A DNA stretch of 64,000 nt from Periplaneta americana (Eukaryota; Arthropoda; Insecta; Blattodea; Blattidae). Location of the stretch: positions 819,501-883,500 of the forward strand of contig NW_027185502.1 of NCBI RefSeq assembly GCF_040183065.1. The letters are read 5' to 3'. The translations under genes and the position numbers were made by a program. A model generated the notes under the pieces. That model was not told where the DNA came from and did no database searches. It saw only the letters and a program-made list of their open reading frames with translations. This document shows, piece by piece, positions 1 through 15,000 of the stretch. The first letter of the stretch is position 1; each line of letters starts with the position of its first letter.

Positions 1-3000
1 ACATTAAAATAAATGAATTAAATAAAAATAAAATAAATAATATAAATAAATAAATTAATTAAAATTAAATAAATTGAAATAAATAAGGAAAAGAATATAT
101 CAAGAAAATAAAATAAAATCAATTCAATTACCTAAATAAATAAATGAAATAAAATAAAATATAGGCAATAAATAAATAAATTAAATAAATTAAGTTAAAT
201 ATGATCAGTAAAATAAATTGATTAATTAAACGATTAAATAAATCAATAAAATAAATAAAGAAATTAAACTAAAATAAATAAATAAAATAATTAAATAAAT
301 TCAATTAGAATGAATAAAATAAATTAATATCTAAATCAGCAAAATAAATTAATAAATGAGATTAATTTAATCAAATTCATGAATAAATTTAATGAAATAA
401 ATAAAAATAAAATAATTCAAATAAATAAATAATAATATAAGAAATTAAAATAAATAAATAAAATAAAATTAACAAATAATTAAATTAAAATAAATAAATA
501 CAAAAATGAAATACATAAATATAATAAAATAAATTAAAATAAAATAAATTGGAATAAATAAAATAAATTGAATTAAAATAAATAAATAACATAAAATAAA
601 ATAAGTTAATTGAAATAAATAAATAAAATATAAAATAAATTATATAAATAACTAAATTAAAATAAATAAATAAAAGATTATATAAAAAAATAAAGGAAAT
701 TCATTTAGTTAATTAAATAGATAAATGAAATAAAATAAATATAATGAAATAAAATAAATTGAAGGCAATAAAGTAACTAAATAAATTAATTATATCAATT
801 AAATTAAATATGTTAAGTAAAATAAACCAAATTAATAAAATATATAAATAAATAATATAAGTAAATAAATTAAATAAATCAAGTAATAAATTTAATAAAA
901 TAAAATTAAATTAATTAATTAAATAACGTCTATGAAATAAAATAAATAAAGTAAATTAAATGAAAAAAAAAATTAATTAATTAAATTACATATATAAATT
1001 AAATTAAAATAAATAAATAACATGAACTAAAATTAGTTAAACATCATAAATAAATAAAATAAATATAAAATAAATTATAAAAAATAAATTAATTAAAACA
1101 AAAACTAAAAGAATATATAAAATGAATAAAATATAATAACTGAAATAAAATAAAATAAACTAAAGTGAATAAAATTAATTAATAAAATTAAATATATTAA
1201 GCAATATAAATTAAAGAAATGAAATACATTATCAAATAAAATAGATTAATTAAATAAAAAATTAATTAATTAAAATGTATTGAATTAAATAAATAACATA
1301 TATAAATTAAATTAATTAAATAAAAAATTAAATAAATTAATTCAGTAAAACAAAGTAAAATAAAATATATAATGAAACAAAAAAAGAAAAATAAAAAAGT
1401 GCAATAAATTGAATAAAATTATTTAAATAAATAAAATAAAATACATTATTAAATAAAGTTAAGTAATTATTAAAATAATTAAATTTAATTAAATAAAAAT
1501 AAATAAATTAGTTTCAATAAATTAAATTATAATAAATAAATACAATAGATAAAATTAATAAATTAAGTAATTAATTAAAACAAAATAAATTAATATAAAT
1601 TAAATAAATAAGTAACTTAATTAGTTACTTTTTTAAACAAATTGAATGAAATAAATTAAATCAATAAATAAAATAAATACATTAAATTAAGATTAATAAA
1701 TTAAACAAATAAATTAATAAGCTGAATAAATTCGTAAAATAAATAAATACAAAAAAATAAGTCTATAAATATAAATGAATAAATACATTAGTTATAATAA
1801 ATTATGAGATATAAAATTAATGATATAAATAAATAAAATAAAATAAATGAATTAATCAACTATTGATTTAAAGAAATTGAATAAAATAAATTAAATAAAT
1901 AAATAAGATAAATAAGTACATAAATTAATTTGAAATAAATTAATTAAGTTAAATTAATTAAAATTAATTAATTAATTAATTAATTAAAATAAATGGATTA
2001 AAATAAACAAATTAAAAGAAATGACTTACATTAAAAGAAATGAATTGAAATAAATTAATTAAATGAATAAATAAAAATAAAATACAATTAATATGTAAAT
2101 TAATTAATTAAAATAATATAAGTCAAGATAAATAAATTAAAATAAATACAATAAATAAATAAATCAGCTAAATAAATTAATAACTTAAAATTAATAAATT
2201 AAATTAAATAAATTAAAATAAAATAAATAAATATAATTGAATTAATTAAAATAAATAAATGAATAAAATAAATTAAATAAGAAAATAAAAATAAATTAAA
2301 TAACTAAATTATAATAAAACAAACTTAAAATAAATAAAATCAATAAATTAAAATAAAGTAAAATAACATAAATTATAATAAATATAATAAAATAAAATTA
2401 ATTTAATCATTTAATAAATAATTAAATTCATATAAATAAGTTAAAATAAATTAATTTATTAAATATAAAATTAACTACATATATAAAATGAAATAAATTG
2501 GAATAAATTAAATAAATTAAATTAAAGAATTAAATAAAACAAATAAATGGAATTGAAATAAATAACATAAAATAAAATAAGTAAAATAAAGTAAATAAAT
2601 AAATACTTAAAATAAAAATAAAATAAATACTTAAAAAAAAATTAAATAAATTATATAAATGAATAAATTAAATTACATTAACAAATAATAGAAATAAAAT
2701 AAAATAAAACGAAATAAAATATGTAAAGGCAAATACAGTAAATAAATAAATTATATTAAATATATTAATTAAAATAAATTAAATGAAATATATAAATAAA
2801 TGAAATAAATTAATTAAATATAATATATAAAATAAAATAAAATAAATTACAATATATTACTAAATAAAATAATTAAATAAATTAAATTTAAAAAAATAAA
2901 TTCATTAAGATAAATTAGAATAAATGAATAAATTATATAAAATAATTAAATTAAATTAAATAAGTAACGTAAAATAAAATAAGTTAAATATAATAAATAA

Positions 3001-6000
3001 ATAGAATAAAAATAAAATAAATTATATAAATAAATTAATTAAAATAAATAACTATAAGAATATACAAAATAAATAAATAAAATAAAAGAAATCAAATAAA
3101 TAAAATAAAATAAATAAATGAAAAAAATAAAATGGAATCAAGTAATTAAAATAAATGAATTAATTAAGTATTTAAACTTATATAAATTAAATTAAATAAG
3201 CAAATTAGATAAAATATATTAAATAAAATAAAATATATTTACTAAGTTAAATAAATAAATAAAATTAATTAATTAAATAAGTCAAAATAATAAAAAATAA
3301 ATTAATTAATTAATTTAAAAAATCAATTAAGTGAATACATAAATAAAATACATAAATTAAAGTAAAATAAATTAAACTAACTTAATAAACAAAAAATAAG
3401 AAAAATAAATAATTACAATAAATTGAATAAAATTATTAAATGAATAATAAGAATAAGTAAGTAAAATTAAAATAAATGAATTAAATAAAAATAAAATAAA
3501 TTATATAAGTAAATTAATTAATTAAAATTAATTAAATTGAAATGAATATTAAAAGAACATATCAAATATATAAAATAAAATAAAGTAAATTAATTAATTA
3601 AATAAATTAAATTAAATATAATCAGTAAAATAATTAAAATAAATTAATTGAATAATTGAACGATTAATTAAATCAATAAAATAAATAAAGGAATTAAATT
3701 AAAATAAATAAAAAAATGAAACAAAATAAATAATATAAATAAATTACTAAAATTATAAAAAATTAAATAAATAAATAAATAAAATAATTAAATAAATTCA
3801 ATTAAAAGGAATAAATTAAATAAATAAATAACTAAATCAGTAAACTAATTTAATAAAATGGATTAATTAAATGCAATAAATTAACTAAATTAAATTAATA
3901 AAAAATTAATTAATTAAATTAAATTAATAAATAAATTAACTGAAATAAATGAATAAAAGTAAAATAAGTCAAATTAATAAATTATAATAAAAGAAATAAA
4001 AATGAATAAATAAAATAAATTTAATAAAATGAATGAAAATAACAAATTAAAATGAAATAGAATAAATAAATAAAATAAATGAAATAAATTAATTAATAAT
4101 TAAATTAAAAGAAATAAATTAAAATGAATAAATAAATTGAATACAAAAATGAAATACATAAATAAAATAAAATAAATTAGAATAAATAAAATAATTTGAA
4201 TTAAAATAAATAACAAAATAAAATAAGTTAATCGAGTTAAATAAATAAAATATAAATGAAATAAATTATGTAAATAAATAAATAACCAAAAGAATATATC
4301 AAATAAATAAAAGAAATTAATTTAGTTAAATAAATGAATTGAATGTAATAAAATAAAATAAAAAAATAAAATAAATTATATTAATAAATAATTTAAATAA
4401 ATTAAATTAAATAACAAATGAAATAAAATAAATCAATAAAATAACTAAATTATAATAAAACAAAATTTAAATAAAATCAATGAATTAAAGTAAAGTAAAA
4501 TAACATAAATTATAATAAATAAAATAAAATTAATTTAATCAATTAATAAGTCATTAAATTGAAATAAATAAGTTAAAATAAATCAGTTAATTAAATATGA
4601 AATTAACTAAATATATAAAATAAAATAAAGTGAAATAAAATAAATTAGAATAAATCAAATTAAATTAAACAATTAATTAAAACAAATAAATTGAATTGAA
4701 ATAAATATCAAAATAAAATAAGTTAAATAAAATAAATTATATAAATCAATAAATTAAAATAAATAACTAAAAGAATATATTATAAATAAATACATTAATT
4801 AAGTTAAATAAATAAATAAGTGAAATAAAATAAATTAAAATGGAATAAAATAAATTAAAGTAAGTACAGTAAGTAACTAATTAAATTAGATATATTAAGC
4901 AAAATAAATTAAATAAATGAAATACATAAATAAATAAAATAAACTAATTATATATAATATATAATATAAAATACATTATATTACTAAATAAAATAATTAA
5001 ATACATTAAATTAAATTAAAAATAAATTCAATAAGATACATTACAATAAATGAAATAAAAAAAAATAAAAATAAAAAATTGAATAAAATAATTAAATTAA
5101 TTTAAAATAAATTCCTAACGTAAAATAAAATAAGTTAAATATAATAAATAAATAAATAAAAATAACATAAATTATATAAATAAATTAATTAAAAAAATAA
5201 GTATAATAATATATAAAATAAATGAAATAAAATAAATCAAATAAATAAAATAATATATATAAATGAAATGAAATAAAATCAAGTAATTAAAATAAATAAA
5301 TTAATTAAATATTTAAACTAATATAAATTAAATTATTTAAATTAAATAAGCAAATATGATAAAATATATTAAATAAAATAAAATAAACATATTAATTTAA
5401 ATAAATAAATAAAATTAATTAGTGGTATAAATCAAATTGAATAAAAAGTAAATTGATTAATTAAATAAAAACAATTAAATAAATAGATAAATAAAATAAA
5501 TTAATTAATTAAAGTAAAATAAATTAAACTAAATTAATAAACAAAAAATAAGATAAATAAATAAATACAATAAATTGAATAAAATTATTTAAGTGAATAA
5601 TAAGAATAACTATGTAAGTAAAATTAAAATAAATGAATTAAATAAAAATAAAATAAATTATATAAATAAATTAATAAATTAAAATTAAATAAATTGAAAT
5701 AAATAAGTAAAAGAATATATCAAGAAAATAAAATGAAATCAATTCAATTACATAAATAAATAAATAAAATAATATAAAATAAAGGCAATAAATTAGTTAA
5801 ATATATTAAATTAAGTATAATCAGTAAAATAAATTAATTGATTAATTAAACGATTAAATAAATCAATAAAATGAATAAAGAAATTAAATTAAAATAAAGA
5901 AATAAAATAATAAAATAATTTCAATTAATATGAATAAAATAAATTAATAACTAAATCAGCAACATAAATAAATAAAAGAGATTAATTAAATAAAATTAAT

Positions 6001-9000
6001 TAATTAAATTTAATTAATTAAAATAAATAAATTAATTAAATTAAATAAATGAATAAATTTAATGAAATAAATAAATAAAAATAAAATAAGTTAAATAAAT
6101 TATAATATAAGACATTGATATAAGTAAATAAATAAAATAAATCGAATATAATGAATTAAAATAACATAAAATAAAATAATTAAAATAGAATAAATAAAAT
6201 AAAATTAATAAATAATTAAATTAAAATAAATAAATAAAATACAAAAATGAAATAAATAAATATAATACAATAAATTAAAATAAAATAAATTGGAATAAGT
6301 AAAATAAATTGAATTAAAATAAATAAATAACATAAAAAAAGGTAATTGAAATAAATAAATAAAATATAAAATAAATTATATAACTAACTAAATTAAAATA
6401 AATAAATAAAAGATTATATCAAATAAAAAAATAAATTAATTTAGTTAAATAAAAAATGAAATAAAATAAATAAAATGAATTGAAATAAATTGAAGGCAAT
6501 AAAGTAACTAAATGAATTAATTATATCAATTAAATTAAATATATTTAGTAAAATAAATTAAATTAATAAAATACATAAATAAATAATATACGTCAAGAAA
6601 TTAAATAAATCAAGTAATAAATTTAATAAAATAAAATAAATAAATAAATTAAATAATTTAAATTGAATAAAAAATAAAATAAATTAATTAAATTAAATTA
6701 ATGAATTAAATTAAATTAAGTTAAACATAATAAATAAATAAAATAAACATAAAATAAATTACAAAAAATTAATTAATTAAAACAAAAAACTAAAAGAATA
6801 CATAAAATAAATAAAATAACTGAAATAAAATAAAATAAAATAAAGTGAATAAAATTAATTAATTAATTTAATTTAATATATTAAGGAATATAAATTAAAA
6901 AAATAAAATACATTATCAAATAAAATAGATTAATTAAATAAAAAATAAATAAAATAAAATGTATTGAATTAAATAAATAACATATATAAATTAAATTAAT
7001 TAAATAAAAAATTAAATAAATTCATTCAGTAATACAAAATAAAATAAAATAAATAAATAAAGAAAAAAAAGAAAAATAAATAAGTGCAATAAATTGAATA
7101 AAATTATTTAAATAAATAAAATAAAATCCATTATTAAATCAAGTTAATTTATCAATAAAATAATTAAATTAAATTAAATTAATAAATTAAGATTAAATAA
7201 GTTAAAGCAATTGAATAAAATTAAATATTAGATTCAATAAATTTAATTATAATAAAAAATGAATAAATTAAGTAATTAATTAAAACAAAATAAATTAATA
7301 TAAATTAAATAAATAAGTAACTTAATTAGTGATTTTATTAAACAAAATGAATAAAATAAATTAAATCAATAAATAAAATAAATACATTAAATTAAGATTA
7401 ATAAATTAAATAAATAAATTAATAAGCTCAATAAATTCGTAAAATAAATAAATACAAAAAAATAATTCAATAAATATAAATGAATAAATACATTAATTAT
7501 AATAAATTATGAGATATAAAATAAATGATAAAAATAAATGAAATAAAAGGAATGAATGAATTAATCAACTATTTATTTAGAGAAATTGAATAAAATAAAT
7601 TAAATAAATAAATAAGATAATTAATTAATTAAATTGAAATAAATATGTTAAATAAAATTAATCAAAATAAATAAATTCATTAATTCGTTAATTAAAAGAA
7701 ATGAATTAAAGTAAATAAATTAAAAGAAATGAATTGAAATAAATCAATTAAATGAATAAATAAAAATAAAATACATTTAATAAATTAATTAATTAAAATA
7801 AAATAGGTCAAGATAAATAAATTGAAATAAATAAAATAAATAAATAAATCAGCTAAATAATTTAATAACTTAAAATGAATAAATTAAAATAATTAAAATA
7901 ACATAAATAAATAAATATAAATAAATAAATTAAAATAAATAAATGAATAAGTTAAATTAAAGAAGAAAATAAAAATTAATTAAATAACTAAAATATAATA
8001 AAACAAAATTAAAATAAAGTAAAATAACAAAAATTATAATATATAAAATAAAATAAAACTAATTTAATCATTTAATAAATAATTAAATTGAAATAAATAA
8101 GTTAAAATTAATTAATTAATTAAATATAAAATTAAATAAATATATAAAATAAATATATAAAATAAAATAAAGTAAAATAAAATAAATTAGAAAAGATCAA
8201 ATAAATTTAAAAAAAATTAAATAAAACAAATAAATTGAATTGAAATAAATAACATAAAATAAGTTAAATAAAATAAATTATATAAATCAATAAATGAAAA
8301 TAAATATCTGAAAAAATATATCGGATAAAAACATAGATTAATTAAATTATATAAATAAATAAGTTAAATAAAATAAAATAAAACGAAATAAAATAAATTA
8401 AAGTAAATACAGTAAATAAATAAATTATATTAAATATATTAGGTAAAATAGACTAAATAAATGAAATACATAAATAAATAAAATAAATTAATTAAATATA
8501 ATATATAAAATGAAATGAAATACATTATATTAGTAAATAAAATAATTAAATAAATCAAATTAAATTAAAATAAATTCAATATGGTACATTAGAATAAATA
8601 ACATAAATTATATAAAAATTGAATAAAATAATTAAATTAAAATAAATAAAAAACATAAAATAAAATAAGTTAAATATAATAAATAAATAAATAAAATAAA
8701 AATAATATAAATAACTATAAGAATATATAAAATAAGTAAATAAAATAAATCAAATAAATAAAATAAATAAATGAAATAAAATAAAATAAAGTAATTAAAA
8801 TAAATAAATTGATTAATTAAATATTTAAACTCATATAAATGAAAGAAATTAAATTAAATAAGCAAATTAGATAAAAAAATATTAAATAAAATAAAATGAA
8901 TATATTAAGTTAAATAAATCAATAGAATTAATTAATTAAATAAATCGAATTAAATAAAAATTAATTAATTAATTAAATGAAATCAATTACATAAATAGAT

Positions 9001-12000
9001 AAATAAATAAATTAATTAAAATTAAATAAATTGAAATAATTAGAAGAATACATCAAATAAAATCAATTCAATTACATAAATAAATCAGAAAAATAAATTC
9101 AATACATAAAGAAATCAAATAAATTAATTGATTAATTAAATCAATAAAATAAATAAATTAATTAAATTAAAATAAATAAATAATATAATTAAATACATTG
9201 AATTAAAATGAATAAACTAAATAAATAAATAACTAAATCAGCAAAATAAATTAATAAAATAGATTAATTAAATAAAATTAATTAATTTAATGTAATAAAT
9301 TAAAATAAATAAATTAATTAAATTAAATAAATGAAATAATTAAATTAAATTCATAAATAAATTAAATGAAATAAATAAATTCTAATAAAGGAAATGAAAA
9401 TAAATAAGTAAATAAAATAAATCTAATAAAGTGAATTAAAAAAACCTAAGTTAAAATAAATAAGATGGAATAAATAAAATAACATTAATTAATTAATAAT
9501 TAAATTAAATTAAATAAATAAAAATGAATAAATAAATTAAATATAAAAATGAAATACATATATAAAATAAAATAAAATAAATTAGAATAAATAAAATTAA
9601 TTGAATTAAAATAAATAATAAAATAATTAATTGAAATAAATAAATGAAATATAAATAAAATGAATTATGTAAATAAATTAATTAAAATAAATAACCAAAA
9701 GAATATATCAAATAAATGAAAGAAATTAATTTAGTTAAAAAAATAAGTAAATAAAATAAAATAAAACAAAATAAATTGAAGGCAATAAGTAAATAAATTA
9801 AATAAATCAATTAATAAAATTAATAAAATAAAATAAAATAAATTAAATAACATCTATTAAATAAAATAAATAAAATAAAATAAAGTTAATTATATTCATA
9901 AATAAAGTAAATAAATGAATTAAATGAATTAAATTAAATAAACAATGAAATAAAATAAATAAATAAAATAAATAAATTAATTACATAATTAAATTAAATT
10001 AAAATAAATAAATAAAATAAACTAAAAGAATATATATAAAATAAATAAAATAAATGAAATGAAATAAAATAAAATAAATTAAAGTGAATGAAATTAATAA
10101 ATTAAATTAAATTAAATTAAATATATTAAGCAATATAAATTAAAGAAATAAAATACATTATCAATTAAAATAGATTAATTGAATAAAAATATATAAAATA
10201 ATATGTATTGAATTAAATAAATAACATAAATAAATTAATTCATTAAAATAGAATAAATAAAAATAAATAAATAAACAAAAAAATAATAAAAATAAATAAA
10301 TCCAATAAATTGAATAAAATTATTTAAATAAATTAAATAACATACATTATTAAATAAAAAACATTAATAAAATAATTAAATTACATTTAATTAATTAATT
10401 AAGACTAAATAAATTAAAGTAATTAAATAAATAAAATTAAAATAAATAAGTTAGATTAAATAAATTAAATTATAATAAATAAATACAAATAAATAAAACG
10501 AATAAATTACGTAATTAATTAATTAAAACCAAATAAATTAATATAAATTAAATAAATAAGTAAATTAATTAGTTATTTATTTAAAGAAATTGAATAAAAT
10601 AAGTTAAATGAATAAATGAAATATATGCATTATATTAAAATTAATAAATTAAATAAATAAATAAATAAGGTGAATAAATTCTTAAAATAAATTATATAAA
10701 ATATATAAGATAAATTAAATTAATTAAAATAAAGTAAGTAAATAAAAATTAATTAATTAATTAAAATAAATGAATTAATATATTAAATGAAATAAATTAA
10801 ATATATGAATGAAATAAATAAATAAATTTAATTCAAGTAAATAAATTGATTAAAAAAATAAAAAATAAATAAAATAAAATTTATTGAATTAAATAAATAA
10901 CATATATAAATTAAATTAATTAAATAAAAAATTAAATAAATTCATTCAGTAATACAAAATAAAATAAAATAAATAAATAAAGAAAAAAAAGAAAAATAAA
11001 TAAGTGCAATAAATTGAATAAAATTATTTAAATAAATAAAATAAAATCCATTATTAAATCAAATTAATTTATCAATAAAATAATTAAATTAAATTAAATT
11101 AATAAATTAAGATTAAATAAGTTAAAGCAATTGAATAAAATTAAATAAATTAGATTCAATAAATTTAATTATAATAAAAAATGAATAAATTAAGTAATTA
11201 ATTAAAACAAAATAAATTAATATAAATTAAATAAATAAGTAACTTAATTAGTGATTTTATTAAACAAAATGAATAAAATAAATTAAATCAATAAATAAAA
11301 TAAATACATTAAATTAAGATTAATAAATTAAATAAATTAATTAATAAGCTCAATAAATTCGTAAAATAAATAAATACAAAAAAATAATTCAATAAATATA
11401 AATGAATAAATACATTAATTATAATAAATTATGAGATATAAAATAAATGATAAAAATAAATGAAATAAAAGGAATGATTGAATTAATCAACTATTTATTT
11501 AAAGAAATTGAATAAAAGAAATTGAATAAATAAATAAGATAATTAATTAATTAAATTGAAATAAATATGTTAAATAAAATTAATCAAAATAAATAAATTC
11601 ATTAATTCGTTAATTAAAAGAAATGAATTAAAGTAAATAAATTAAAAGAAATGAATTGAAATAAATCAATTAAATGAATAAATAAAAATAAAATACATTT
11701 AATAAATTAATTAATTAAAATAAAATAGGTCAAGATAAATAAATTGAAATAAATAAAATAAATAAATAAATCAGCTAAATAATTTAATAACTTAAAAATG
11801 AATAAATTAAAATAATTAAAATAACATAAATAAATAAATATAAATAAATAAATTAAAATAAATAAATGAATAAGTTAAATTAAAGAAGAAAATAAAAATT
11901 AATTAAATAACAAATTAATATGCATCAAACAAAATTAAAATAAAGTAAAATAACATAAATTATAATATATAAAATAAAATAAAACTAATTTAATCATTTA

Positions 12001-15000
12001 ATAAATAATTAAATTGAAATAAATAAGTTAAAATTAATTAATTAATTAAATATAAAATTAAATAAATATATAAAATAAATATATAAAATAAAATAAAGTA
12101 AAATAAAATAAATTAGAAAAGATCAAATAAATTTAAAAAAAAATTAAATAAAACAAATAAATTGAATTGAAATAAATAACATAAAATAAGTTAAATAAAA
12201 TAAATTATATAAATCAATAAATGAAAATAAATATCTGAAAAAATATATCGGATAAAAACATAGATTAATTAAATTATATAAATAAATAAGTTAAATAAAA
12301 TAAAATAATACGAAATAAAATAAATTAAAGTAAATACAGTAAATAAATAAATTATATTAAATATATTAGGTAAATAGACTAAATAAATGAAATACATAAA
12401 TAAATAAAATAAATTAATTAAATATAATATATAAAATGAAATGAAATACATTATATTAGTAAATAAAATAATTAAATAAATTAAATTAAAATAAATTCAA
12501 TATGGTACATTAGAATAAATAACATAAATTATATAAAAATTGAATAAAATAATTAAATTAAAATAAATAAAAAACATAAAATAAAATAAGTTAAATATAA
12601 TAAATAAATAAATAAAATAAAAATAATATAAATAACTATAAGAATATATAAAATAAGTAAATAAAATAAATCAAATAAATAAAATAAATAAATGAAATAA
12701 AATAAAATAAAGTAATTAAAATAAATAAATTGATTAATTAAATATTTAAACTCATATAAATGAAAGAAATTAAATTAAATAAGCAAATTAGATAAAAAAA
12801 TATTAAATAATATAAAATGAATATATTAAGTTAAATAAATCAATAGAATTAATTAATTAAATAAATCGAATTAAATAAAAATTAATTAATTAATTAAATG
12901 AAATCAATTACATAAATAGATAAATAAATAAATTAATTAAAATTAAATAAATTGAAATAAGTAGAAGAATACATCAAATAAAATCAATTCAATTACATAA
13001 ATAAATCAGAAAAATAAATTAAATAAATTAAATACATAAAGAAATCAAATAAATTAATTGATTAATTAAATCAATAAAATAAATAAATTAATTAAATTAA
13101 AATAAATAAATAAATAAAATAATTAAATACATTGAATTAAAATGAATAACCTAAATAAATAAATAACTAAATCAGCAAAATAAATTAATAAAATAGATTA
13201 ATTAAATAAAATTAATTAATTTAATTTAATAAATTAAAATAAATAAATTAATTAATTAAATTAAATAAATGAAGTAATTAAATTAAATTCATAAATAAAT
13301 TAAATGAAATAAATAAATTCTAATAAAGGAAATGAAAATAAATAAGTAAATAAAATAAATCTAATAACGTGAATTAAAATAATATAAGTTAAAATAAATA
13401 AAATGGAATAAATAAAATAAAATTTATTAATTAATAATTAAATTAAATTAAATAAATAAAAATGAATAAATAAATTAAATATAAAAATGAAATACATATA
13501 TAAAATAAAATAAAATAAATTAGAATAAATAAAATTAATTGAATTAAAATAAATAATAAAATAATTAATTGAAATAAATAAATGAAATATAAATAAAATG
13601 AATTATGTAAATAAATTAATTAAAATAAATAACCAAAAGAATATATCAAATAAATGAAAGAAATTAATTTAGTTAAAAAAATAAGTAAATAAAATAAAAT
13701 AAAACAAAATAAATTGAAGGCAATAAGTAAATAAATTAAATAAATCAATTAATAAAATTAATAAAATAAAATAAAATAAATTAAATAACATCTATTAAAT
13801 AAAATAAATAAAATAAAATAAAGTAAATTATATTCATAAATAAAGTAAATAAATGAATTAAATGAATTAAATTAAATAAACAATGAAATAAAATAAATAA
13901 ATAAAATAAATAAATTAATTACATAATTAAATTAAATTAAAATAAATAAATAACATAAACTAAAAGAATATATATAAAATAAATAAAATAAATGAAATGA
14001 AATAAAATAAAATAAATTAAAGTGAATGAAATTAATAAATTAAATTAAATTAAATTAAATATATTAAGCAATATAAATTAAAGAAATAAAATACATTATC
14101 AATTAAAATAGATTAATTGAATAAAAATATATAAAATAATATGTATTGAATTAAATAAATAACATAAATAAATTAAGTCATTAAAATAGAATAAATAAAA
14201 ATAAATAAATAAACAAAAAATAAGAAAAATAAATAAATCCAATAAATTGAATAAAATTATTTAAATAAATTAAATAACATACATTATTAAATAAAAAAAA
14301 CATTAATAAAATAATTAAATTACATTTAATTAATTAATTAAGACTAAATAAATTAAAGTAATTAAATAAATAAAATTAAAATAAATAAATTAAATTAAAT
14401 AAATTAAATTATAATAAATAAATACAAATAAATAAAACGAATAAATTACGTAATTAATTAATTAAAACAAAATAAATTAATATAAATTAAATAAATAAAT
14501 TAATTAATTAGTTATTTATTTAAAGAAATTGAATAAAATAAGTTAAATGAATAAATAAAATATATGCATTATATTAAAATTAATAAATTAAATAAATAAA
14601 TAAATAAGGTGAATAAATTCTTAAAATAAATTATGTAAATTATATAAGATAAATTAAATTAATTAAAATAAAATAAGTAAATAAAAATTAATTAATTAAT
14701 TAAAATAAATGAATTAATATATTAAATTAAATAAATTAAATATATAAATAAAATAAATAAATAAATTTAATTCAACTAAATAAATTGATTAAAAAAATAA
14801 AAATTAAATAAACTAAATAAATTAATAAAATAGAATAAATAAATTATAAAAATTAAATAATTATAAAAGAAATTCAATATAATATATAAAAATAACATGA
14901 CATAAAATAAGTTAATTAAAATAAATTGTATAAGAAAATTAATTAATAATAAATAACTAAAAGAATACATAAAATAAGTAAAAAAACTGAATTAAAATAA

